Source of the DNA: Saprospiraceae bacterium
GTDB taxonomy: Bacteria > Bacteroidota > Bacteroidia > Chitinophagales > Saprospiraceae
DNA: 64,000 bases
Direction of reading: 5' to 3'
Assembly: GCA_016714445.1 (NCBI GenBank)
Contig: JADJNF010000008.1
Span: forward strand, 1,116,001 to 1,180,000
Shown: positions 43,889-51,983 of the stretch, in pieces
Position numbering within the stretch: position 1 is the first letter of the stretch
Layout: every line of letters starts with the position of its first letter
Notes under the pieces: model-generated
The model's database searches: none
Told to the model about the DNA's origin: nothing
Seen by the model: only the letters and a program-made list of their open reading frames with translations
Made by a program: the position numbers and the translations under genes

Positions 43889-44595
43889 TGCCCATGTCAG
43901 ATGTGCCACAATATCAATCTATCAAGGAGTGGTCTATTGACGATAGACCAAGAGAAAAAATGCTTGCCAAAGGGCGTCAAAGTCTTACTGATTCTGAGCT
44001 CTTGGCCATCATTTTAGGCTCTGGGTCGCGTGGTGAGTCCGCTGTAGAATTAAGTAAACGCATACTAGCTGATCATAAATACAATCTCAATGAACTGGGT
44101 AAAATCTCTATAAAAGATCTCGTCAAAAAATATAAAGGGGTAGGCGAAGCTAAAGCTATCAACATCATTGCAGCCCTGGAACTTGGACGCAGAAGACAAA
44201 ATACAGATGCTCTGGAAAGAACTGCAGTAAAATCAAGTAAAGATGCATATAATGTGCTTTATCCGTTAGTGGCAGATCTTCCACATGAAGAATTCTGGAT
44301 CTTGCTTTGTAACAGGGCCAATAAAGTAATTCATAAACAATCGATTGGTCAGGGTGGTGTATCAAGTGTGGTCGTCGATGCAAAAATAGTCATGAAGTGT
44401 GCCCTGGAGTATCTGGCTTCATCTATTATACTTTGTCATAATCATCCATCGGGCAACCTGAAACCATCTAATGAAGATATCAGGTTGACACAAAAAGTAA
44501 AAGAAGCAGCTTTATTATTTGATATTATCGTCAGTGATCATATCATTATAGGTGACAACGCGTACTATAGTTTTGCTGATGAGGGCATGTTATAA
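43888..44595 (+). CDS. radC: RadC/UPF0758 family JAB-domain protein
   Basis: A 235-residue RadC-like protein: N-terminal helix-hairpin-helix (about 25-100, LAIILGSGSRGESAVELSKRIL and KYKGVGEAKAINIIAALELG) and a C-terminal JAMM metalloprotease-like domain with the zinc motif CHNHPSGNLKPSNEDI and the upstream glutamate. The family's role in DNA repair is not proven. The first ATG (43888) overlaps the stop of the previous gene (TAATG); a second ATG at 43894 (MSDVPQYQ) is an equally likely start. It is followed by a methyltransferase gene at 15 bases. Confidence 0.92.
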   Translation: MPMSDVPQYQSIKEWSIDDRPREKMLAKGRQSLTDSELLAIILGSGSRGESAVELSKRILADHKYNLNELGKISIKDLVKKYKGVGEAKAINIIAALELGRRRQNTDALERTAVKSSKDAYNVLYPLVADLPHEEFWILLCNRANKVIHKQSIGQGGVSSVVVDAKIVMKCALEYLASSIILCHNHPSGNLKPSNEDIRLTQKVKEAALLFDIIVSDHIIIGDNAYYSFADEGML

Positions 44596-44609
44596 TAAAA
44601 AATAAATTT

Positions 44610-45065
44610 ATGCACCAAAATCTGAAAGATAATTTATTTGTTGGTATTCAGTTTTTGTTGTTTGGGCTATTTTTTTTGGAGCCTGACCTTGGTTATTACT
44701 TACCTGAAGTAATCAAATATCCTGGCTTAACTATGTTCCTGATGGGTGGTGTGATAGCCTTCATATCGATGATTCAGCTCAATAGAAATCTTACCGCATT
44801 TCCTACACCCAAAGAAAAAGCATTTTTGTATACAGGTGGACTTTATGGTTTTGCAAGACATCCGATATATACCGGTGTAATATTAATTTTTCTTGGGTTG
44901 ACCTTTTATTCACTTTCTGTGTATAAATTTATAATTACATGTAGCTTGGTTATACTCTTTTATTTTAAGTCAGCCTATGAAGAAGAGCAACTTAAAAAGA
45001 AATATCAAGATTATGAAGAATACAAAAATACTACTGGTAGATTTTTTCCAAAATTCAAATCTTAA
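44610..45065 (+). CDS. Isoprenylcysteine/phospholipid methyltransferase-like membrane protein
   Basis: A 151-residue protein with four membrane helices (about 9-27, 38-58, 90-108, 112-130) of the ICMT/PEMT-like family. Its catalytic signature is LYGFARHPIYTGVILIFLG followed by the C-terminal SAYEEEQLKKKYQDYEEY, where the histidine-proline and the double glutamate bind SAM. Small proteins of this kind methylate lipids or other hydrophobic compounds; the substrate here is unknown. Spaced 15 bases behind radC and 3 bases before the DinB gene, so probably in one transcript. Confidence 0.83.
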   Translation: MHQNLKDNLFVGIQFLLFGLFFLEPDLGYYLPEVIKYPGLTMFLMGGVIAFISMIQLNRNLTAFPTPKEKAFLYTGGLYGFARHPIYTGVILIFLGLTFYSLSVYKFIITCSLVILFYFKSAYEEEQLKKKYQDYEEYKNTTGRFFPKFKS

Positions 45066-45068
45066 TAA

Positions 45069-45557
45069 ATGACCATTCAACAACATTTGTCACAATATGC
45101 TTCGTATAATCTTTGGGCCAATCAACTGATGATAGACTGGTTACTGTCAAAAGATCCTGCGATAATGGAAAAAGAAGTCAAAAGCAGCTTTCCCACCATC
45201 AACAAAACATTATCACATATCTGGGTGGCAGAACATGTGTGGATGTGCAGAATCGAGGGTATAGTATGGAAAAATCTGGCCAGCCGTCATGATGGACAAA
45301 ATACCAAACAAATCAGTGAAGATATTGTATTGTCATCAACATACTTTATAGATAAATTACATGCTATTGACGAAAGTGAACTTCAAAAAAATATAGATTA
45401 TAAACTTCTATCCGGCGATACAGGTCAATCTTCTATTTTTAACATTATCCATCATGTTATGAATCATAGTACGTACCATCGTGGTCAGTTGGTCACCATG
45501 GGAAGAGAACTGGGTATATCAGATCCGCCGAAAACGGATTTTATGGCGTTTATTTAA
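45069..45557 (+). CDS. DinB family protein
   Basis: A 162-residue four-helix-bundle protein of the DinB/YfiT family. The three metal-ligand histidines are in the expected helices: LSHIWVAEHVWM (about 50-61), and NIIHHVMNHSTYHRGQLVTMGRELG (about 124-148). Related bacillithiol transferases and thiol-dependent enzymes use such a nickel or zinc site; function here is unknown. Last gene of the plus-strand block that starts with metB; behind it is a short AT-rich gap before a convergent gene. Confidence 0.85.
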   Translation: MTIQQHLSQYASYNLWANQLMIDWLLSKDPAIMEKEVKSSFPTINKTLSHIWVAEHVWMCRIEGIVWKNLASRHDGQNTKQISEDIVLSSTYFIDKLHAIDESELQKNIDYKLLSGDTGQSSIFNIIHHVMNHSTYHRGQLVTMGRELGISDPPKTDFMAFI

Positions 45558-45621
45558 AGGTGTTTTAGGGTAATTTTTATATTCCTTGATTATCGTATTT
45601 GATATAAAAAGGGGTGCCTTT

Positions 45622-46464
45622 TCAAATTTTAACGATTATAAAAAGATTTGTATAAATAGCCTTGTCACTATTTAAGGTCTGATCAAATGATGTCCGAAAT
45701 CTGATTCCATCTATATAGTCCACACCAGGATAAACTATAATTTTTTGCTCTAAACCTAATGCTACTCTTTTATGAACATTAAAGAGCAATCCGGCCCCAT
45801 ATGAGTAGGTAGAAATGCCCTTATATTTAATTTCTGTTTCGTAATCATTGTCATAAATTGACATTAGATTTTTTTTAATTTCATTCCTGCCACTTTTCGT
45901 ATTTACTTTTCCCGGATTGAATCCGGATCTTGTGATTAAGTTTGTATAGGGTAATCCATTCTGATCTAACAAGTCAACTTTAGTTTGTTTTGCGGAGAAT
46001 CCATAACTTCCTAAAATGTAAAGATCAAAAAAATCAAACTTTGAATCCAAAACTTTTGTAATTGTTTTCATAATGCTGAATATACCTTCCATTTCAATAG
46101 TCACTTGCAGAAAATTATAGCTAGGAAACCAACCTTCCTGATTATTTTTGTATGGTTCATATACTGTTTCTATAAGTCCTCCATTGCCTACTGAAGAATG
46201 ATGCCAAGGTTGATAACTAATACCGGTAGCTGTATTTACAAGTGTATTTGCTCTTAAAGAAAATATGGTATTGACAGGTATTTGAAATCTAATACCAGCG
46301 CCAAAACCACCACCTTCTATATCACCATCCACAGCGAAATAGCCTCTGTGAACACCCAAACCAAATATGGGCTTTTTTTCATCTATTTTCGAAGTAGTAT
46401 CCTGACAATACACATCGAAAATAAAAAAAACAGAAATTAAAAAGGAAAATACGAATGGTTTCAT
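45622..46464 (-). CDS. Putative outer-membrane beta-barrel protein
   Basis: A 280-residue protein with an N-terminal signal peptide (about 1-21, FVFSFLISVFFIFDVYCQ) and alternating hydrophobic/polar strands with many glycines and aromatic residues (GLGVHRGYFAVDGDIEGGGFGAGIRFQIP, SYGAGLLFNVHKRVALGLEQKI), ending in a hydrophobic strand YTNLFIIVKI. This is the look of an outer-membrane barrel of the OmpW/porin-like group found in Bacteroidota, but I recognise no specific family. Function unknown. It stands alone on the minus strand with 150 bases to the next gene. Confidence 0.7.
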   Translation of the reverse strand: MKPFVFSFLISVFFIFDVYCQDTTSKIDEKKPIFGLGVHRGYFAVDGDIEGGGFGAGIRFQIPVNTIFSLRANTLVNTATGISYQPWHHSSVGNGGLIETVYEPYKNNQEGWFPSYNFLQVTIEMEGIFSIMKTITKVLDSKFDFFDLYILGSYGFSAKQTKVDLLDQNGLPYTNLITRSGFNPGKVNTKSGRNEIKKNLMSIYDNDYETEIKYKGISTYSYGAGLLFNVHKRVALGLEQKIIVYPGVDYIDGIRFRTSFDQTLNSDKAIYTNLFIIVKI

Positions 46465-46617
46465 TTTATTACTTTTTGGTTGTTTAAGACTACAAAACCG
46501 ACCCTTTGAATTTTGCTTTTGTTTTTTATTTTCAAAGTAACTGTAAAAAGAAAAGTCACTTACATTGCATTAGGACAAATCTACAAAACATTTCATCCAA
46601 AACAATTATTGGTGTTG

Positions 46618-46860
46618 TTATAAAAACCACTTGCCAAAAACAATAAAAAGAAATAGGATCAGCACAGTGTAATATATGTATTTTCCATAGTCTTTATTTC
46701 CTTCAATATAATCATTTTTGGCCAAAACTAAGCCAATTAAAATTAAAGAGAAACCTACCATATCAAGCCATTCGATACCCAAAACAGTTTTACCTATTAG
46801 TGACATCAAAAAGCCTGATACGATTAGGACTCTACTAATGGTGTTTATATTAAAAAACAT
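46618..46860 (-). CDS. Small membrane protein overlapping the end of sucA
   Basis: An 80-residue protein with three predicted membrane helices (about 7-24, 29-46, 62-79), the last close to the C-terminal residue (LFLFIVFGKWFL). A charged loop NDYIEGNKDYGKY separates the second and third helix. No family recognised. Its start lies 11 bases inside the end of the 2-oxoglutarate dehydrogenase E1 gene, so it is probably translated from the same message. Its coding potential rests on the transmembrane pattern and the coupling. Confidence 0.55.
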   Translation of the reverse strand: MFFNINTISRVLIVSGFLMSLIGKTVLGIEWLDMVGFSLILIGLVLAKNDYIEGNKDYGKYIYYTVLILFLFIVFGKWFL

Positions 46861-49582
46861 TAAAAGCTGTTTTAATCAGTTCTTCCTGCTGCTGATCGTG
46901 TACTTTTTTAAATCCTGTGGCTGGTGATGCACTGGCTTTTCGGGATATCAATTCCAGCGGATCTTTTCTGAAATAAGTCATGAGATAGGACCATGCACCC
47001 ATATTGGCTGACTCTTCCTGTACCCAGAAAAATGCTGCTTTCCCATATTGTTTCATGATGCTTCTGATCTCAGTTTCAGGTAGTGGATACAATTGCTCAA
47101 CACGTATTATAGCGACATCATTGATTTTATTGGCTGTACGATATTCGTTCAATTCATAATATAACTTGCCGGAGCAAAAAAGTACCCGTTTCGCTTTTTT
47201 CACCAAATTATCAGGTATAATTTCTTTAAATTTTGTTTTACCTGAAAACTCTTCAATATTGCTGACACATTCAGGATGTCTTAAAAGTGATTTTGGAGAC
47301 ATCAACACCAATGGCTTCCTGTATGGCATCGCCAATTGTCTTCTGATCATATGAAAAAAATTGGCCGGAGTCGTAACATTGGCTATTATCATATTGAAAT
47401 TGGCACAATTTTGCAAAAATCTTTCCATTCGGGCACTGGAATGTTCTGGTCCTTGTCCTTCCATACCATGGGGCAACAACATGACTAATCCACTCATTCG
47501 TTGCCATTTACTTTCACTCGAACAAATGAATTGATCGACTATAGTTTGAGCACCATTATAAAAATCTCCAAACTGAGCTTCCCAAATGGTCAAATGATCC
47601 GGTGAAGCCTGAGAATAGCCGTATTCAAAACCCAAAACAGCAAATTCAGACAGCAATGAGTTATAAATAAGATATTTGCCATTCGCCCCATCCAATGTAT
47701 TTAATCGGTTATAACGTTCATTGGTTTTTTCATCAACAAATACTGCATGCCTGTGAGAAAATGTTCCTCTTTTTACATCCTGACCGCTCATACGTACGTT
47801 TTTGCCTTCCAGCATCAATGATCCATATGCCATCAACTCACCAAATGACCAGTCAATCTGACCTTTATCCAATAAATCCTGCTTAGATTTTTGAAGCCTT
47901 TTTATTTTTGAAAGTGGTGTAAAACCTTCAGGCATGGTCATCAGATGCTTAAGAATTTTGTCGACATCCTTAGCGTCAATACCCGTCTCCGGAGTAATCA
48001 TATCAGCGACATCTATGGTTTTCTTGAGTTTTCTCCATTGCTGCTCAGGCTCCTGATAGGTGTAAGGCAATGCTTTTTGTTTGACCATATCCAACCTTTC
48101 CTGCAGCTCAGCCCAGAATTTATTTTCTAATTCTTCACCATCTTTAGTATTGACGTCTCCTCTTTCTATCAGCTTGGTCAGATATATTTCTCTTGGATTT
48201 TTATGGGCTTCGATAAGTTCATACATCTGAGGTTGGGTAAATTTGGGATCATCTCCTTCATTGTGGCCGTGTCTTCTGTAGCAGACCATGTCAATAAAGA
48301 CATCATTATTAAATTTTTGTCTGTACTCCGTCGCCAATTCCGCAGCAAAAACTACAGCTTCCGGATCATCGCCATTTACATGGAACACAGGAGCTTGTAC
48401 CAAACTTGCAGCGGCAGTACAATATGTAGACGATCGTGCATCATCATAATCGGTGGTAAATCCTATCTGATTATTGATAACAAAGTGTATGGTACCTCCG
48501 GTATAATAGCCGTCGAGCTGACTCATTTGTGTAGTTTCGTACACGATACCCTGTCCTGCTGCTGCACTATCACCATGAATCAGTATTGGGAGTATTCTGT
48601 CATAATCACTATCATATAATACATCCGCCTTTGCTCTTGTAAATCCTTCCATAACCGGATTTACAGCTTCAAGATGTGAAGGGTTGGGAGCAAGTTTAAG
48701 ATGAACAATTTTTCCTGAAGGCATGGTAATCTGAGATGAGAATCCAAGATGGTATTTAACATCTCCATCTCCAAAACTCTGATCCAAAATTGCTGTGCCT
48801 TCAAATTCATTAAATATCTGGTCGTATGTTTTGCCTAGAGTGTTGGCCAAAACATTTAATCTTCCTCTGTGCGCCATTGCCATGACAACTTCCTCGACTT
48901 TTCCTTCAGTAGCTTTGCTGATAATAGCGTCTAATGCCGCAATGGTCGTTTCACCACCTTCAAGAGAGAATCGTTTTTGGCCTACATATTTGGTATGGAG
49001 AAATTTTTCAAAAATAACCGCACCATTTAATTTATTTAGAATTTGCTTTTTTTTCTCTTGGTTTAGTCCGTAACTGCCATCAAAAACTCTGTTTTCAAGT
49101 TTTTCACGCAACCACATCCTTTTTTCCCTGTTCTCTATATGGGCGTATTCGACGCCAAGGTTGCCACAGTATATCTCTCTGAGTTTATCCAAAATCTGAG
49201 CTAATGTAGCGTTTTTTAAACCGATTTCTTCTCCAGCCAAAAATATTTTATTCAGGTCTGACTCATCTAGAGCATAGTCGGACAAGTCAAGATGCGGGTG
49301 CCTGTCTTTGCGAGGTTTCAATGGATTGGTGGTAGATAATAAATGACCACGACTTCTGAAGCCATGGATCAGTGACATCACGCCAAACTCTTTTTCAGAT
49401 AGATTTTTATCCAGGTTTTGTCCGGAATTGTCAGAAACTCCATGACCGGTATTACTGAATTCAAATCCGTCAAAAAACAATCGCCAACCATCATCCACTG
49501 AGGAAGGATCCTGCTGGAAATTTTTGTACATTGATTCTATATAACCGGGGTGTGCATTAAAAACGTATGAATAATCTTTCAT
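46850..49582 (-). CDS. sucA: 2-oxoglutarate dehydrogenase E1 component
   Basis: A 910-residue thiamine diphosphate enzyme of the citric acid cycle. It begins MKDYSYVFNAHPGYIESMY with the E1o N-terminal segment, then VEEVVMAMAHRGRLNVLANTLG, the ThDP motif region FHVNGDDPEAVVFAAELATEYR and MVCYRRHGHNEGDDPKFTQP, and the transketolase-like C-terminal half with FLQNCANFNMIIANVTTPANFFHMIRRQ. The open frame extends upstream to 49690, but I start at the ATG at 49582: a -7 box lies at 49627-49634 and the extra residues are not conserved. E2 (sucB) does not follow; a small membrane protein does. Confidence 0.95.
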   Translation of the reverse strand: MKDYSYVFNAHPGYIESMYKNFQQDPSSVDDGWRLFFDGFEFSNTGHGVSDNSGQNLDKNLSEKEFGVMSLIHGFRSRGHLLSTTNPLKPRKDRHPHLDLSDYALDESDLNKIFLAGEEIGLKNATLAQILDKLREIYCGNLGVEYAHIENREKRMWLREKLENRVFDGSYGLNQEKKKQILNKLNGAVIFEKFLHTKYVGQKRFSLEGGETTIAALDAIISKATEGKVEEVVMAMAHRGRLNVLANTLGKTYDQIFNEFEGTAILDQSFGDGDVKYHLGFSSQITMPSGKIVHLKLAPNPSHLEAVNPVMEGFTRAKADVLYDSDYDRILPILIHGDSAAAGQGIVYETTQMSQLDGYYTGGTIHFVINNQIGFTTDYDDARSSTYCTAAASLVQAPVFHVNGDDPEAVVFAAELATEYRQKFNNDVFIDMVCYRRHGHNEGDDPKFTQPQMYELIEAHKNPREIYLTKLIERGDVNTKDGEELENKFWAELQERLDMVKQKALPYTYQEPEQQWRKLKKTIDVADMITPETGIDAKDVDKILKHLMTMPEGFTPLSKIKRLQKSKQDLLDKGQIDWSFGELMAYGSLMLEGKNVRMSGQDVKRGTFSHRHAVFVDEKTNERYNRLNTLDGANGKYLIYNSLLSEFAVLGFEYGYSQASPDHLTIWEAQFGDFYNGAQTIVDQFICSSESKWQRMSGLVMLLPHGMEGQGPEHSSARMERFLQNCANFNMIIANVTTPANFFHMIRRQLAMPYRKPLVLMSPKSLLRHPECVSNIEEFSGKTKFKEIIPDNLVKKAKRVLFCSGKLYYELNEYRTANKINDVAIIRVEQLYPLPETEIRSIMKQYGKAAFFWVQEESANMGAWSYLMTYFRKDPLELISRKASASPATGFKKVHDQQQEELIKTAFNVF

Positions 49583-49626
49583 TGTAATGTTAAATATGAT
49601 TTGGGTTTTTATTCTAAAATAGAGTC

Positions 49627-49634
49627 CAAAAGTA
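49627..49634 (-). promoter_or_regulatory. -7 box in front of sucA
   Basis: The complement reads TACTTTTG, a TAnnTTTG box, 45 bases before the ATG at 49582. It lies within the extended open frame and therefore supports the shorter start. A TTGC at about 49656-49659 (complement) may be the -33 element. Confidence 0.45.
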
Positions 49635-49770
49635 AGAATTTTATCCTTTTCTGACAGCAATGAGCTGCATGTTTTACAATAGAAAGACAAAAATCATGCT
49701 ATTTATGCCTGAATTTGAAATAATTATTCACTTTTTTGCAAATAATGTTTTTACTTCACGTGAAAAGATT

Positions 49771-49778
49771 TACTTTTG
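49771..49778 (+). promoter_or_regulatory. -7 box in front of rpsT
   Basis: TACTTTTG, 38 bases before the S20 start at 49817, inside the longest open frame from 49736. It fixes the start and suggests a short leader. The -33 element is poor. Confidence 0.45.
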
Positions 49779-49816
49779 CACTCCATTTAAGAAAATGTTT
49801 ACAAAATTTAAGTTTT

Positions 49817-50068
49817 ATGGCACAACACAAATCGTCTAAAAAGAGAATAAGACAAGACATAAAAATAAGACTTCGAAACAGATATTATAAAAAATCTGCC
49901 AGAACATCTATTGCAAAGCTCAGATTGATGACTGATAAAAAGGAAGCTGAAATTTTTCTTCCAAAAGTAATCAGTATGGTAGACAAGCTTGCAAAAAAGA
50001 ATACATGGCATAAAAATAAAGCTTCAAACCTTAAGTCGAAGCTTTCAAGATACGTCAACAGTCTGTAA
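49817..50068 (+). CDS. rpsT: 30S ribosomal protein S20
   Basis: An 83-residue S20. The start at 49817 gives MAQHKSSKKRIRQDIKIRLR, the normal opening of the family; the longer open frame has 27 unrelated residues. KSARTSIAKLRL and the C-terminal KNKASNLKSKLSRYVNSL are typical helices of the protein, which binds 16S rRNA in the small subunit. It has a -7 box upstream and a terminator 28 bases behind it, so it is a single-gene unit. Confidence 0.95.
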   Translation: MAQHKSSKKRIRQDIKIRLRNRYYKKSARTSIAKLRLMTDKKEAEIFLPKVISMVDKLAKKNTWHKNKASNLKSKLSRYVNSL

Positions 50069-50096
50069 GTATAATTTTACAGTTTAAATAATAGTA

Positions 50097-50128
50097 AGGT
50101 GAGACAATTAATTGTACTCACCTTTTTT
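50097..50128 (+). terminator. Terminator behind rpsT
   Basis: AGGTGAG (50097-50103) pairs with CTCACCT (50117-50123); the loop itself is the palindrome ACAATTAATTGT, so the stem can extend; it is followed by TTTTTT. A complete intrinsic terminator, whose end touches the start of the following gene. Confidence 0.8.
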
Positions 50129-50133
50129 AGTTT

Positions 50134-51234
50134 ATGAAAAGAAGAATATTTTACGTCTTATTATTCTTTATTATTTTTTTTTCTCAAGCCAAGGGAAACA
50201 ACATCAGTGCGTCCTACAATGACACAACCAAAATAAAAAGCCAGTTTTTAGCATACCCTATTGCATTTTATTTGCCTGAAACACGTTGGGGTTTTGGGGC
50301 AGCAGGATTTTATAATTTTAGGTTTAAAAACGAAAAACCTACTTCTAATCCTTCACAAGTACAGTTTACTTTTAGTCTGACGCAAAACAGACAAGTAATC
50401 ATGACTATTCCTTTTGAATTGTACAGATCCAATAATCTATGGAAATTTAAGGGCGAAATAAGTTACTACAGATATGTGTATAATTTTTATGGCATAGGTC
50501 TGTCAAGCAAATTTGACGATAAGGAATCATTCAGAGCAAATTATCCCAGATTCAGGATAGATATATTGAGAAGATATAAAAGGTTTTTTGCTGGGTTCAG
50601 ATTTCGGGTAGATAATATGCAGATTGAAGATAAGAAAGTAAATGGATTACTTGAAAATGGTAATTATACGGGAGAAGATGGTGGCGTAATTTCCGGTATT
50701 GGATTGGTTGGACAATTAGATACCAGAGATTATATTTTTAATCCAACCAAAGGAGTCTTCATGGAAACTGAGATATTTGCTAATTCGAAATTTACTCAAA
50801 GCAATTTTACGTATCAAAGGTTTGCTTTAGATTTTGCAAAATATGTTCGGATCAAACAAGACCATACATTGGCATTTCATATCAATACAGCTATGATACT
50901 TGGAGATCCTATATTTTATGATTTACTCTATTTTGGAAGTCCAAAATTAATGCGTGGCTTTCAGGACCGTAGGTTTAAAGATAAAAATATTCTGGTACTT
51001 CAAGGAGAGTATAGATTTCCTATATATAAATGGGTGCAGGGTGTGTCCTTTTTATCCGGAGGTACCGTTGCCGCTTCTTATTCAGAAATATTTGAAAACG
51101 ACTATAAAATAAGTTTTGGCGCTGGATTAAGAATTGTTTTAAATAAAAAAGACAGAGTTAGGCTTAGACTCGACTATGGCCGCACCATTAATGAAGGAGG
51201 AGCTATTTACATCACTATAAATGATGCTTTCTGA
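50134..51234 (+). CDS. BamA/TamA-family surface antigen barrel
   Basis: A 366-residue outer-membrane protein with signal peptide (about 1-23) and a 16-strand-type Bac_surface_Ag barrel, without POTRA domains. Conserved pieces are PETRWGFGAAGFYNFRF, DYIFNPTKGVFMETEIF (the GxRG-type fold entry), SPKLMRGFQDRRFKDKN, which matches the family's RGF/Y motif in strand 6, and the C-terminal RLRLDYGRTINEGGAIYITI with terminal Phe. Probably not an essential BamA, which would be twice as long with POTRA repeats; short members of this group are of unknown function. Confidence 0.82.
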   Translation: MKRRIFYVLLFFIIFFSQAKGNNISASYNDTTKIKSQFLAYPIAFYLPETRWGFGAAGFYNFRFKNEKPTSNPSQVQFTFSLTQNRQVIMTIPFELYRSNNLWKFKGEISYYRYVYNFYGIGLSSKFDDKESFRANYPRFRIDILRRYKRFFAGFRFRVDNMQIEDKKVNGLLENGNYTGEDGGVISGIGLVGQLDTRDYIFNPTKGVFMETEIFANSKFTQSNFTYQRFALDFAKYVRIKQDHTLAFHINTAMILGDPIFYDLLYFGSPKLMRGFQDRRFKDKNILVLQGEYRFPIYKWVQGVSFLSGGTVAASYSEIFENDYKISFGAGLRIVLNKKDRVRLRLDYGRTINEGGAIYITINDAF

Positions 51235-51350
51235 TCATTTTCGTAAATTATAGTTTCGTTCGAACTTGTTTAGACTGATGAATATCATAACTGCTTATTG
51301 GGATTAAGCAATAAAGTATGATTATATTAGCGTCAGCAAAATAAATAATT

Positions 51351-51854
51351 ATGGCTAGCTTTAGGGTTCGACCCAGATTTGAAATAGAAAGTAAAAAGAC
51401 TATGGATGAAATTATTCAATTGGTGAAAGAAAAACTTAAACATAACACCCACAATTTGCATGGTCAGGCTATGCAGGATCATATCACCATCAGAGTGAAT
51501 AAATCCCATAGACATTATTGGTCACCACAACTTAGTATATTGATGCAAAGAGAATCGGGAGATAATGAGACAAAAATAACCGGTATATATGGCCCTATGC
51601 CTAATGTATGGACATTATTTGCTTTAGGCTATCTGGCTATCGGGGTCCTTATCACTTTTATTTCTATCATAGGATTTTCACAAAGAGCACTTGGCAACGA
51701 ATGTAAAATTCTCTGGATGATTCCTGTTCTGGCAACAATAGCTGCATTAATGTACTTGTCAAGCCAAATGGGTCAAAAACTTGGGGCAGCTCAGACATAC
51801 GCCATTCATTATTTTTTTGAAGAAGCTTTGGGAGAACCACTTCCCGAAGTCTAG
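51351..51854 (+). CDS. Conserved membrane protein of unknown function
   Basis: A 167-residue protein: an N-terminal soluble segment of about 85 residues (basic, with KKTMDEIIQLVKEKLKHN and VNKSHRHYWSPQLSILMQR), then two membrane helices (about 87-109 and 119-138, with GFSQRALGNECKILW between), and a C-terminal amphipathic end. I do not recognise a named family. It stands between the barrel gene and the fused E1 gene, each with its own gap; nothing indicates an operon. The codon pattern and composition are normal for the window, so the gene is real. Confidence 0.75.
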   Translation: MASFRVRPRFEIESKKTMDEIIQLVKEKLKHNTHNLHGQAMQDHITIRVNKSHRHYWSPQLSILMQRESGDNETKITGIYGPMPNVWTLFALGYLAIGVLITFISIIGFSQRALGNECKILWMIPVLATIAALMYLSSQMGQKLGAAQTYAIHYFFEEALGEPLPEV

Positions 51855-51971
51855 CAGTACTAAAAATTTATTTTTTGTTGTTAAAGGTAATTATAATTTA
51901 TCTCAGATTTGTGAGATTATTTACATTATGAAGTATTGCCTTCATTTTTCATATTTTAGCTTACATATTCC

Positions 51972-51979
51972 TATTTTTG
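51972..51979 (+). promoter_or_regulatory. -7 box just before the fused E1 gene
   Basis: TATTTTTG ends four bases before the ATG at 51984. If used, transcription would begin at or next to the start codon, giving a leaderless or almost leaderless message. Confidence 0.4.
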
Positions 51980-51983
51980 CAGC

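Noticed and set aside
45607..45622. Terminator AAAAGG-GGTG-CCTTTT between dinB and the barrel gene
   Set aside because: Stem of only six pairs with four A-T pairs; too weak to call although position would fit.
50134..51234. Essential BamA
   Set aside because: At 366 residues it lacks the POTRA repeats required of BamA; it is only the barrel part of the superfamily.
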